Below, in pieces: positions 33,725 through 41,580 of a stretch of DNA of 64,000 nucleotides. The stretch spans positions 1-64,000 of the forward strand of contig DAOUAB010000059.1 of assembly GCA_034434015.1 (NCBI GenBank), in the 5' to 3' direction. The translations under genes were made by a program, and so were the position numbers. A model generated the notes under the pieces. That model did not search any database and was not told the origin of the DNA. It was given only the letters and a program-made list of their open reading frames with translations. The DNA comes from SpSt-583 sp034434015 (GTDB lineage Bacteria; Chloroflexota; Anaerolineae; Anaerolineales; UBA6663). Numbering within the stretch: the stretch's first letter is position 1; every line of letters starts with the position of its first letter.

Positions 33725-34498
33725 CTACTCCCACTTGAACTTCCAGGCGGCCAGCGCGCTGAAGCCCACGGTGTAGGCCGCCAGACCCAGCATCGGCCAC
33801 CACGGCTCGGCGGGCAGTGACCCATTCGCCAGCAACGGGCTGATGAGGGTGTTCAGCATCGCCGTCGGCAGGTACGGGCTGATCGTTTGCAGGAACGGCG
33901 GCAGGATGTGGGGCGGGAAGCCGCCGCCGAGGAAGAACATCGGCAACAGCGTGAACATGAACGCCGCGCTGGCGACATCAGGTTTGCTCGCCAGACAGGC
34001 GAGGAACAGGCCCAGAGCTATAAAGGCCAGCACCCCAAACACCAGCACAAGCATCGCCGTCACCGCGCCCGGGCCGTTCACGCCGATCCCCAACGCCAGC
34101 CAGCCGAACAGCAGCACGATGGCCGCCTGCGCCGCGCTCACCAGGGCCTGCGCCAACCCGAGCCCGATGACCAGGTGGCCGAGCGGGGTGGGCGTAACGG
34201 CCAGACGCTGGAACACGCCCTGCGCCCGCCAGTTGACGATGCGCATGGCCGCTGTCTGCCCGCCCAGCATCACGGTGAGGCCGACAATGGCCGGGAAGAT
34301 GAAGGCGACCAGGTCCATATCGCCCGGCTCCTCCGGGCGGCCCACCACCCAGAATAGCACCAGCATGAACAGCGGCGTGAGCAGGGTAATGGCGAAAGTG
34401 CGCAGATCATTCAGGCTGGCGCGGATCAGGGCCGAGGCGAATTGAATGATCGGACGGAGAGCGGTTCGAGCAGGGGGGATAGAAATCAGGGTGTTCAT
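33725..34498 (-). CDS. ABC-2 type transporter permease
   Basis: The 257-residue protein has six predicted helices and the ABC-2 pattern, with a conserved region around AAFMFTLLPMFFLGGGFPPH and ISPYLPTAMLNTLISPLL. ATG 34498 (MNTLISIPP) is preferred. A GTG at 34552 that overlaps the ATPase stop (GTGA) would add 18 polar residues and cannot be excluded. With the adjacent ATPase it forms an exporter of drug, lipid or peptide type; the substrate is unknown. Confidence 0.93.
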   Translation of the reverse strand: MNTLISIPPARTALRPIIQFASALIRASLNDLRTFAITLLTPLFMLVLFWVVGRPEEPGDMDLVAFIFPAIVGLTVMLGGQTAAMRIVNWRAQGVFQRLAVTPTPLGHLVIGLGLAQALVSAAQAAIVLLFGWLALGIGVNGPGAVTAMLVLVFGVLAFIALGLFLACLASKPDVASAAFMFTLLPMFFLGGGFPPHILPPFLQTISPYLPTAMLNTLISPLLANGSLPAEPWWPMLGLAAYTVGFSALAAWKFKWE

Positions 34499-34548
34499 GG
34501 TTTGCCTGGGAGGTTGCGGACGGCGACGCTTGTGGGGCGGCGCGGCGT

Positions 34549-35316
34549 TCACGCCTCGCGCAACGCGCGGCCCGTCAACTGCAAGAAAACTTCCTCAAGA
34601 TTGAGCGCGCGCCCGTGGGGCGCCGCCGATGGGGCCGCAATGCGGCCCAGCAGGGCCGCGGGCGTATCCAAGGCGATCAACCGGCCGCCATCCAGGATGC
34701 CGACACGGTGACACAACGCCTCGGCTTCTTCGAGGTAATGGGTGGTCAGGATGACGGTGCGCGCCTCCGCGCCCAGCCCGCGCACCAGATCCCATAGATT
34801 GCGCCGCGCCTGCGGGTCGAGGCCGGCGGTCGGCTCATCGAGAAAGACGATCTCCGGATCGTTGACCAGCGCCAGCGCCAGCGCCAGGCGCTGCTGCTGG
34901 CCGCCGCTCAGCCTGGCAGGCAGAGCGTTCGCCTTTTCGGCCAGCGAGACGCGCTCCAGCAATGCCAGGGCGCTGGCGCGGTTGATCTGACGGCCATACA
35001 GATGCGCGAACAGTTCGATCTGCTGAAGCGCCGTCAGGTCAGGCAACAGGCTCGTCCGCTGCAGCTGCACGCCGATGCGGCGCTTGACGGCCTGCGCGTG
35101 CGCGGCGAGGTCCTGTCCCAGCACGGTGACGCGGCCCGCGTCGGCCCGGCGCAGACCCTGCAAGAGGCCGAGCGTGGTCGTCTTGCCCGCGCCGTTTGGC
35201 CCCAGCAGGCCGAAGATCTCGCCGCGATACACGCTGAAGGAGAGATCGTCCACCGCGCGCACATCGCCGTAGGCCTTGTGGAGGTGTTCGACGTGAATGG
35301 CGATGGAGGCGTTCAT
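34549..35316 (-). CDS. ABC transporter ATP-binding protein (CcmA/DrrA type)
   Basis: The 255-residue ATPase has Walker A LLGPNGAGKTTT, Q-loop VQLQRTSLLP, signature LSGGQQQRLALALAL, Walker B EIVFLDEPTAGLDPQ and H-loop ILTTHYLEEAE. It starts inside the stop of a 59-codon gene (ATGA overlap) and is followed by its ABC-2 permease. It supplies energy for export. Confidence 0.96.
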   Translation of the reverse strand: MNASIAIHVEHLHKAYGDVRAVDDLSFSVYRGEIFGLLGPNGAGKTTTLGLLQGLRRADAGRVTVLGQDLAAHAQAVKRRIGVQLQRTSLLPDLTALQQIELFAHLYGRQINRASALALLERVSLAEKANALPARLSGGQQQRLALALALVNDPEIVFLDEPTAGLDPQARRNLWDLVRGLGAEARTVILTTHYLEEAEALCHRVGILDGGRLIALDTPAALLGRIAAPSAAPHGRALNLEEVFLQLTGRALREA

Positions 35317-35492
35317 TGGGCCTTATCCTTCGGATCGCGAGCGTTGGACGCCAGCGCCAGCGCGATGGCCGCGCCCAATCCCACGCCCGGCGCGAGGCCC
35401 TCCGGCCCAAAGCTCGCGCCCAGCGCCACGCCGACGCCGATCCCCAGAGCCAGCCACATTCCAACGTTGTTTGAGCGTCGTCTTTGGTTCAT
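35313..35492 (-). CDS. Small Gly/Ala-rich membrane protein (59 aa) opening the ABC-2 operon
   Basis: ATG 35492 is preceded by CAGGAGC at good spacing. The product begins MNQRRRSNNVGMWLALGIGV, continues with a second hydrophobic stretch (GVGLGAAIALALAS) and ends in a polar tail. A basic head followed by two helices joined by a short Pro/Gly turn predicts a hairpin membrane protein. Its stop codon overlaps the ATPase start by four bases, so it is translationally coupled. It resembles the short glycine-rich proteins often found beside ABC-2 exporters and is probably an accessory subunit (inference). Confidence 0.75.
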   Translation of the reverse strand: MNQRRRSNNVGMWLALGIGVGVALGASFGPEGLAPGVGLGAAIALALASNARDPKDKAQ

Positions 35493-35570
35493 AGTATTTG
35501 CTCCTGTTGGCTGACACGTTACGCCAGAGTGCGCCGCCGCTCCAGTATCTGGCGAGATAGATCGGGGTAA

Positions 35571-35597
35571 ACAAAAAGGCCAACGGGAGGGTTGGCC
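35571..35597 (-). terminator. Intrinsic terminator of the LuxR-type two-component operon
   Basis: Arms GGCCAAC (35578-35584) and GTTGGCC (35591-35597) are followed on the minus strand by TTTTTGT. It lies 46 bases after the response-regulator stop and separates that operon from the ABC-2 operon. Confidence 0.85.
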
Positions 35598-35642
35598 GGG
35601 GGGTGGACAGGCGACTATGACTTTCGGTATAGGGTGTGGCGC

Positions 35643-36272
35643 TCAATCGAGATGCACGATCCCGCGCTTGAGCGCCTCGGTCACCGCTTGCGTGCGGTCG
35701 GTCACGCCCAGTTTGCCCAGCAGGTTGTTGACGTGGATCTTCACCGTGCCTTCGGCGATGCCCAGGGCTGCGCCGATCTCTTTGTTGCTCCGGCCGGCCA
35801 CGATGAGTTTCAGCACCTCGAGCTCGCGGGGGGTCAGGGCCTCGGCCGTCAGCCGGACGGCCAGTTTGGCGGCCACCTCGGCGGGGATGCGCTTCTGGCC
35901 GGCGTGCACGGCGCGGATCGCCTCGAGCAATTCATCGCGGGGCGTGTCCTTGAGCAGGTAAGCTTCGGCCCCGGCCTGGAGCGCGCGGTAGATGTCCTCG
36001 TCGCCGTCGTAGGTGGTGAGGACGATGATGCGGGCCGCGGGCCGCGCGGCCCGAATGTGCGTGATGGCCTCCACGCCGCCCATCTCCGGCATCCGCAAAT
36101 CCATCAGGATCACGTCCGGCTTGAGCTGACGGGCCAGTTCCACGGCGCGTCGGCCGTCCTCGGCCTCGGCGGCGACTTGCATGTCCGCGCGGCGGGCGAT
36201 CATCGCGGCCAGGCCCTCGCGCACCACGGCATGGTCGTCGGCGATCAGGATGCGGATGAGCGATTCAGGCAT
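35643..36272 (-). CDS. NarL/FixJ-type response regulator
   Basis: The 209-residue protein has a receiver domain with ILIADDHAVVREGL, phospho-acceptor Asp in ILMDLRMPEMGG and Lys in YLLKDTP. The LuxR-type DNA-binding domain follows (LTPRELEVLKLIVAGRSNKE, GTVKIHVNNLLGKLG). It overlaps the upstream kinase gene by eight bases, so the two form a pair. The target is probably the adjacent ABC-2 exporter, as is common for this gene order. Confidence 0.96.
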   Translation of the reverse strand: MPESLIRILIADDHAVVREGLAAMIARRADMQVAAEAEDGRRAVELARQLKPDVILMDLRMPEMGGVEAITHIRAARPAARIIVLTTYDGDEDIYRALQAGAEAYLLKDTPRDELLEAIRAVHAGQKRIPAEVAAKLAVRLTAEALTPRELEVLKLIVAGRSNKEIGAALGIAEGTVKIHVNNLLGKLGVTDRTQAVTEALKRGIVHLD

Positions 36273-38139
36273 GGGTCGGGATGCGGCATCTGACAGTCGT
36301 TCCGCCCGCTGGCGCGCTGGTCACGATCAATTCGCCGCCATGTTGGGCGGCGCGCTCGCGCATGCCCACCAGGCCGAAGCCGCCCGGCGCGCCAGGGCGG
36401 AGGCGCTGCGGATCGAAGCCGCGTCCATTATCGCTGACTTCCATTTCAACGGCGTCCGGCCGGGCGCGCAAGGCGACGCGCAGGCGCGTGGCGCCGGCGT
36501 GCCGGAGGGCGTTGATCACGGCCTCCTGCCCGAGGCGCAGCAGATCAGCCTCCAGACCGGGCGAGAGCGCTGGCCATTGCTCGGGCCACTGCCATTCCAC
36601 CGAGAGCGGCGCATCGGTCGTCAGGGCTGTGATCGAATCGCGCAGGGCGCTGGGCAGGGGCTTGCGTTCGAGCGGCTGTGGGCGCAGGGCATACACCGAG
36701 CGGCGCGCTTCGGCCAGACTCTCGCGCGCCAGGTCGCGGGCGCGGGTGAGATGCCGGTTCACGTCGCCCCCCGGCTCGCCCAGCGCATCCTCAGCGGCCT
36801 CGAGTTGGATGACGATGCCGGTGAACCCCTGCGCCAGGGTGTCATGGATTTCGCGCGCCATGCGGTTGCGCTCCTCCAGCAGGGCCGCCTTTTGATTCTG
36901 CTCGGCCAACCGGGTGAGCTGCATGGCGAGGGTCACCTGCTGTGCCAGGGCCTGCGCCAGCTCAATCTCGTCGACGCTGAAGCGGCGGCGGGTGAGGCAG
37001 TTGACGCTAAAGTGGCCGAGCACTTCGGCGCCGAGCAGGAGCGGCACGATCAAAATCGTCTGGAGGCCCTGCGCCAGGAGCCGTGCGCGCTGCTTCAGGC
37101 GCGGATCGTTGGCGACGTCTTCCACCACAAGCGGGCGGCGCGTACTGAGCAGCTCATTCCAGACGGCCAGGTCGGCGGGCAGCGAGCGCGGGGCGTCATC
37201 GCCCAGGTCGGCGGCGCTCATCACCCGGCCGTCGAGATAGGCCAGGTGCAACCTCACCTCGCCCTGCTGGCCATCGTGCAGGAACAGGCTCACGGAAGGC
37301 GCGTCGAGCTGCGCGGCGATGGCCGAGAGAGCCTGTTGGAGGATGCGGTCGAGCGAGGTCTCCGGCGTGAGCGCATTCAGGGTGTGGGCCAGCGCCAGCG
37401 TCTGCCCGCGCGACACTTGCAGGGCGCGCTCCAGAGAGCGCGCGGATAGCCAGCTCAGCCACGCGCCCGCCGCGTACACGCTCCACCAGAACAAAACCAG
37501 CCCCAGGCCCTGCGCGGGCGTGCCCACGGGATACACGGGCGTCCAGCGCCCCGTCTGCTCGCTGAGGGTGAATAACGCGGTGAGGATCGAGATGGCCATC
37601 AGCGACCCGAAGAAGCCGTTGGATCCCAGCACCAGACCGCTGATGAGAATGCCGAGCAGATAGAGCGCGTTGACCGGGCTGTTCATCCCATAGAACTGCG
37701 CATTGAAGGCGACGGGCAGAAAGATGCCGCTCATGAGGCAGCTGGCGGCCCAGAATGACCGGCCGCGCCGGAGCAGTATCTCGGCCAGGCCGCACAGGGC
37801 CAGCAGGCCAACGCCGTCCCACGGGAAGAGCAGATTGAAGGGCACGCCCGCCCACCCGGCGAGCAGGTAGAGTGTCGCGCCAAGGGCGGTGAGGGCAAGC
37901 GCCCAGCGCAGCAGGCGGGCGTTGACGCCGGGCAGGGACGACGTCATGGGAGGCCGCTCGCGCCAAAAGCGCCATCCGACGGCGGCCAGGCCGCCGGCCA
38001 CCACGCCCAACGCCAGCCCGACCACCCAGTCGCTGTTCACCCAGCGGCTGAGCGCGACGCCGGCCGCGCCGCCCAGTGCGGTGCCCGCGCTCCAGGCGAC
38101 GATGAACTTCCAGGAATAGGGCGTGCGGGAAGCGTGCAT
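36265..38139 (-). CDS. Membrane sensor histidine kinase, NarX/LiaS-like (HisKA_3)
   Basis: The 624-residue protein has seven or eight N-terminal membrane helices (about 10-225). A GAF domain follows (about 245-400), ending with FSVNCLTRRRFSVDEIELAQ. HisKA_3 carries the phosphorylated His in EERNRMAREIHDTLAQGFTG (about 430), and the HATPase has EAVINALRHAGATRLRV, VSDNGRGFDP and GFGLVGMRERA. The integral-membrane sensor suggests detection of an envelope or lipophilic signal. It lies immediately upstream of, and overlaps, its response regulator. Confidence 0.94.
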   Translation of the reverse strand: MHASRTPYSWKFIVAWSAGTALGGAAGVALSRWVNSDWVVGLALGVVAGGLAAVGWRFWRERPPMTSSLPGVNARLLRWALALTALGATLYLLAGWAGVPFNLLFPWDGVGLLALCGLAEILLRRGRSFWAASCLMSGIFLPVAFNAQFYGMNSPVNALYLLGILISGLVLGSNGFFGSLMAISILTALFTLSEQTGRWTPVYPVGTPAQGLGLVLFWWSVYAAGAWLSWLSARSLERALQVSRGQTLALAHTLNALTPETSLDRILQQALSAIAAQLDAPSVSLFLHDGQQGEVRLHLAYLDGRVMSAADLGDDAPRSLPADLAVWNELLSTRRPLVVEDVANDPRLKQRARLLAQGLQTILIVPLLLGAEVLGHFSVNCLTRRRFSVDEIELAQALAQQVTLAMQLTRLAEQNQKAALLEERNRMAREIHDTLAQGFTGIVIQLEAAEDALGEPGGDVNRHLTRARDLARESLAEARRSVYALRPQPLERKPLPSALRDSITALTTDAPLSVEWQWPEQWPALSPGLEADLLRLGQEAVINALRHAGATRLRVALRARPDAVEMEVSDNGRGFDPQRLRPGAPGGFGLVGMRERAAQHGGELIVTSAPAGGTTVRCRIPTHA

Positions 38140-38221
38140 GGCGAGACGGTGTCTGATGCGTGAGCAACCTCAGGATAGCAGAAGCCGATGCCGGGCGGAG
38201 TGAACCTAAGCCAGAGCGGCC

Positions 38222-38244
38222 ACTATAACTGAGGTTATACCTCA
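38222..38244 (-). promoter_or_regulatory. Putative promoter/operator of the kinase operon
   Basis: The palindrome TGAGGT-TAT-ACCTCA (38230-38244) directly precedes a minus-strand TATAGT that could be a -10 box. It lies about 85 bases before the kinase start and could bind the response regulator. The evidence is positional. Confidence 0.35.
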
Positions 38245-38339
38245 CCGCGTGGGTAATCTCAAATGTCCTGGAACGGCGCAGTTTCCTGGCGAGGCCTCGT
38301 ATTCGCCGCCCGCATACAGGGCGCAGCCGCTGGCCGCTT

Positions 38340-38495
38340 TCAGGCCTTCGTGAGCGTCACAGGTGACCAATTGCTCCGCTGCGTCGTGCGCTTGTGCTTC
38401 CCGACGCCAATCTTCTGCGCCGCTTCCAACTCGATCAGCGCCTGCGCCAGCTACTGCAGTGCCTGGCGCAGGAAGCCCCGTCCAGCGTCAGGCAT
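38340..38495 (-). pseudogene. Remnant of an IS256-family (mutator-type) transposase N-terminus
   Basis: The minus-strand frame reads GRGFLRQALQ, an in-frame TAG, then LAQALIELEAAQKIGVGKHK and RTTQRSN before losing similarity. This follows the IS256-family N-terminal pattern (FLRE-ALQ-L-QALIE-E-...-IGAGKHERTEERS). The internal stop and the missing catalytic part show that it is dead. The family match is from memory of the conserved pattern and should be verified. Confidence 0.65.
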
Positions 38496-38584
38496 CCAGG
38501 CAGGCCGGTGACTCTCAACCGGCTGAGCCGGTGGCCTACTGCCCGGGCATCGTCAGTGCAACCGGGAAGGGAAAGCGCTTGGGA

Positions 38585-38630
38585 CAAAGCAAACAGGCGG
38601 CGGACTCCATGAATTGAAGTCCGCCGCCTG
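38585..38630 (-). terminator. Intrinsic terminator after the DUF35 gene
   Basis: Perfect 13-base arms CAGGCGGCGGACT (38594-38606) and AGTCCGCCGCCTG (38618-38630) enclose an 11-base loop. On the minus strand they are followed by TTTGCTTTG. Confidence 0.9.
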
Positions 38631-38653
38631 TTGCCCAACAGATGGTATGGCGT

Positions 38654-39055
38654 TCAGTTGGTGGTCAAAACAGGCCTGAATTTGTAACCGTACACCAGCA
38701 TCCCGCGTTCCCCGTCTTCACGGAGTTTGCGCGTGACCATCTCCACCGGCGTGCCGATGGAGACCTGGCCATTCTCGACGTCGGTCAACTGGGCCGTGAC
38801 CAAAGGGCCCTCTTCAAGCTTGACCAGGGCAACCGTGTAAGGGACGTTGCTCTCGTATCCCTCCGGCGCGTCATAAACTGTCGTGTAGGAGAAGACCTCA
38901 CCTCGCCCGGTAAAGACATAAGGAGTCTTGGCCTCACCCGCGCAGTTCGGACAGACGTCACGCGGCGGGAAGATTTTCACCTCACAATGCGGACAAACCT
39001 CTCCAACAAGACCATACCTTTGCTGCTGAAGCCGCCAGTGGCGCGAGATTTCCAT
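38654..39055 (-). CDS. Zinc-ribbon OB-fold protein (DUF35 family)
   Basis: The 133-residue protein has an N-terminal rubredoxin-like zinc ribbon (EVCPHCEVKIFPPRDVCPNC, two CxxC pairs) and a C-terminal OB fold (GEVFSYTTVYDAPEGYES, VALVKLEEGPLVTAQL). DUF35 proteins bind acyl-CoA and form complexes with thiolase-fold enzymes and, in archaea, with HMG-CoA synthase. An AGAAGGAGAGC ribosome site precedes ATG 39055. It is the last gene of the cluster with the thiolase-fold and HMG-CoA synthase genes. Confidence 0.95.
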   Translation of the reverse strand: MEISRHWRLQQQRYGLVGEVCPHCEVKIFPPRDVCPNCAGEAKTPYVFTGRGEVFSYTTVYDAPEGYESNVPYTVALVKLEEGPLVTAQLTDVENGQVSIGTPVEMVTRKLREDGERGMLVYGYKFRPVLTTN

Positions 39056-39152
39056 AAAGCTCTCCTTCTGAATTACCTGCGGGGAATGCTATCTCGATTG
39101 CGCTATCAGAAACTATCGGAGAGGCTTTCTAGGGCTATCACTTTGCTTATAG

Positions 39153-40301
39153 TCAATCTACTCTCTCGAAAATATGCGTAACTACCGTAGATCCTGCACC
39201 GCCGATTGATTGAGACATTCCATAACGAGCGCCCTTAACCTGATTTGGACCGGCCTCGCCTCTGAGTTGTAGGACGGTCTCGGCCACCTGATAAACGCCC
39301 GTCGCCCCGCCCGGGTTGCCGCGCGCTTTCAAGCCCCCAAAGGTCGAGATCGGCACTCTTCCATTTATGGAAATTTCGTTGTCGGCGGCCAGCTTCCAGC
39401 CGAGTCCCGGTTCGGCGAATCCGGCCGCTTCCAGGCTGAGCGCGCTGAAGATCGTGAAGGCGTCATATAGCTCGAACACCTGGATCTGGTTGGGCGTGAT
39501 GCCTGACGTGCCATACGCCTTGGCGGCCGAAAAACGGGCGGCTTCAAACACCAGCGGGTCCGGACGGTCGTGGACGGCCAGGGTGTCGGTGGCCATCGTC
39601 GAGGCCGCGATGCGGATGGCGGGGTGATCGGGGGTGGGCCGGGACGTGACCAGCAGCGCCGCCGCGCCGTCGCATTCCGGGGCCGTGTCGAACATGTTGA
39701 TCGGGTCGGCTACCACGCCGGCCTTGACGAAGGCCTCGGCGGTGAGGGCGTTGCGGAACATCGCGTTCGGGTTCGACCTGGCGTTGGCGTGCGCGTTGAC
39801 GCTGAAGTTGGCGAAATCCTTCAACGCGACGCCGTGCGCGTGCATGTAGCGGCGCATGAGCAGGGCCGCCAGGGCGGTCGGCGTGGCGCCCTGGGCGCTT
39901 TCCCAGTCGCTGTCGGCGGAGGTGGCCATCGCGGCGGCCACACCCGGCCCGACCTTGTCCGTCATCTTCTCGACGCCGACCACGAGCGCGGACTCGGCGG
40001 CGCCGGCGGCCACGGCCAGGTACGCCTGGCGCAGCGCCGCGGCGCCCGAGGCGCCGGCCGCCTCGACCGAGACGGCCTCGATGCCGCGCAGCCCGGCGAA
40101 ATCGGCGACGAGCGCGCCCAGGTGGGCCTGATGGCTGAGCGGGCCGCCGAGCATGTTGGCCACAAACAGGGCCTCCGGGTTTGGCCGGGGCGCGTCCCGG
40201 GCGACGGCCTCGATGGCGTAGAAGGCCAGCTCGCGCAGCGATTTGTCCCAGTGTTCACCGGCCGGGGTCAGCCCCACGCCGGCGATAAAAACGTCGCGCA
40301 T
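39153..40301 (-). CDS. Thiolase-fold protein lacking the usual catalytic Cys/His/Cys
   Basis: The 382-residue protein starts at ATG 40301 (MRDVFIAGVGLTPAGEHWDK) and has the archaeal/SCP-x thiolase fold throughout. The position of the acyl-accepting Cys (normally x-C-A-S-G) reads VEAAGASGAAAL, with a GGC Gly codon. The usual GHPxGATG reads RGNPGGATG (His to Asn), and the C-terminal Cys motif reads MSQSIGGAGST (Ser). It is therefore unlikely to be a classical thiolase. DUF35-partnered thiolase-fold aldolases also lack the Cys, which is a plausible alternative. It sits between the DUF35 gene and a lipoprotein gene five bases upstream. Confidence 0.85.
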   Translation of the reverse strand: MRDVFIAGVGLTPAGEHWDKSLRELAFYAIEAVARDAPRPNPEALFVANMLGGPLSHQAHLGALVADFAGLRGIEAVSVEAAGASGAAALRQAYLAVAAGAAESALVVGVEKMTDKVGPGVAAAMATSADSDWESAQGATPTALAALLMRRYMHAHGVALKDFANFSVNAHANARSNPNAMFRNALTAEAFVKAGVVADPINMFDTAPECDGAAALLVTSRPTPDHPAIRIAASTMATDTLAVHDRPDPLVFEAARFSAAKAYGTSGITPNQIQVFELYDAFTIFSALSLEAAGFAEPGLGWKLAADNEISINGRVPISTFGGLKARGNPGGATGVYQVAETVLQLRGEAGPNQVKGARYGMSQSIGGAGSTVVTHIFERVD

Positions 40302-40306
40302 CGTGT

Positions 40307-41497
40307 TCACTCCGCCAGATTGTCGGCCAGGGCCTGCGCCAGCGCGCGGGCCAGGGCCAGGTTGTCGGCCAGGGCGGCCTGCCGATCGGCCTCCGCCGAG
40401 AGCGGCGGCGACTGCAATTGCACCGTGGCCACGTAGCGGCCGACGACGAAGCTGATCTCGGTGACGGCGATGGACGCGCCGTCGGCGCTGGTCATCACCT
40501 GGCTCCACGCCCGGCTGCTTTCACCCACGCTCGGCGGGGACGAGAGCTCCGCGGCGCCCGGCAGACCGATCATGGCCCGCAGACCGCGCGGCGCCGCCGA
40601 GGCCTGGCGGTAGGCTGAGATCTGCTGGAACAACGCCGAGCCCGCCACCTGGTCGAACTCCTCCGCGTTCACGGGCTTCACCATGTAAAGCTGATAGCCG
40701 GCGATCCGGCCGAGCTGGTTGAGGGTGGCGCGGGCGCCCTCGCTGAAATCGGAATTCAAGGTCCAACCGCCGAGATACTGGTCGCTGATGATCCAGCGTT
40801 CGCCCAGGGCCGGGTCCAGGGCCGCAAGCTGCGTCTGGCCGAGGAGCCGGGCGCGCAGGTCCGGCAGACCCGCCTTCAGCAGGTCGCGCAGGGCGGCGGG
40901 TTCGGCGCCGGCCTTGAGTTTGTCCGCCACCCGCTGCGCGTAGCGCAGCGGCTCGTCCGGACCGGGCAGGACGTCGGCGGACCCGAACATCGTCACCGAG
41001 CCGACGGCGTTCCGGTAGCGGAAGTCCACCCGATACAGGCCCTGGTCCACGTCGATGTCCGGCGGCGTGTAGCGCCACACCTGGCTCTGCTCGCCGACGG
41101 CCGACGCATCCACGCGCTCCCAATCGGCGCCCGGGCTCTCGATGTCCATGCCGGCCTGGGCGTCGGCGACGGTGCGATAGAGCAGGATCTGCAGCGTGAA
41201 ATCCACATAGTCCGAGTCTTCCGGCGGCGTGTAGCGGGCCGTGTACAACTGTTCAACGTTGTGCAGGCTGCCGGCCGGGACCGTGTCGGTGACGACCGGC
41301 GCGGCCGGGTCAACGTCCGGCGGCCGGGACAGATCCACGGCGGTCTGCAGGGTCTGGTCGGTCAACGCCCAGCCGGCCGGCAGGTCGGCGGTGGTCAACT
41401 GGTAATCCCAGGCGTCGCCCAGCACCAGCGCGGGGGCCGGCGCGGCGCAGCCGGCCAGGACGAACAGGCAGAAAACAAGCAGGAGGTTTCGTTTCAT
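40307..41497 (-). CDS. Lipoprotein of unknown function
   Basis: The 396-residue precursor starts MKRNLLLVFCLFVLAGCAAP, a clear lipobox signal (LAGC). The mature part has no transmembrane segment and repeats features such as TTADLPAGWALTDQ and DYVDFTLQILLYRTVADAQA, resembling bacterial surface proteins that score sigma-dependent or extracellular substrates, but I recognise no named family. It stops six bases before the thiolase-fold gene start and lies after HMG-CoA synthase, so it interrupts an otherwise metabolic cluster. Confidence 0.75.
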   Translation of the reverse strand: MKRNLLLVFCLFVLAGCAAPAPALVLGDAWDYQLTTADLPAGWALTDQTLQTAVDLSRPPDVDPAAPVVTDTVPAGSLHNVEQLYTARYTPPEDSDYVDFTLQILLYRTVADAQAGMDIESPGADWERVDASAVGEQSQVWRYTPPDIDVDQGLYRVDFRYRNAVGSVTMFGSADVLPGPDEPLRYAQRVADKLKAGAEPAALRDLLKAGLPDLRARLLGQTQLAALDPALGERWIISDQYLGGWTLNSDFSEGARATLNQLGRIAGYQLYMVKPVNAEEFDQVAGSALFQQISAYRQASAAPRGLRAMIGLPGAAELSSPPSVGESSRAWSQVMTSADGASIAVTEISFVVGRYVATVQLQSPPLSAEADRQAALADNLALARALAQALADNLAE

Positions 41498-41580
41498 ACG
41501 CAGGCGCAATGAGATTGCGCGGCGGGGGCGTGAAGCGCTGTCCGCGCCTGGCGCGCCGCCGCGCGGCGAGAGAGGCGGGG

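Larger units (their letters stand above)
38140..38653. other. Gene-free 514-bp stretch upstream of the kinase
   Basis: It contains the kinase promoter region with a small palindrome (38230-38244), a degenerate IS256-type transposase fragment (38340-38495) and the strong terminator of the DUF35 gene (38585-38630). Plus-strand open frames here have no coding character. Confidence 0.75.

Noticed and set aside
38263..38612. Small plus-strand genes in the gap upstream of the kinase
   Set aside because: No coding signature; the minus strand carries transposase debris and a terminator in the same stretch.
39153..40301. Calling the thiolase-fold protein acetyl-CoA acetyltransferase
   Set aside because: The acyl-accepting Cys, the catalytic His and the second Cys are all replaced.
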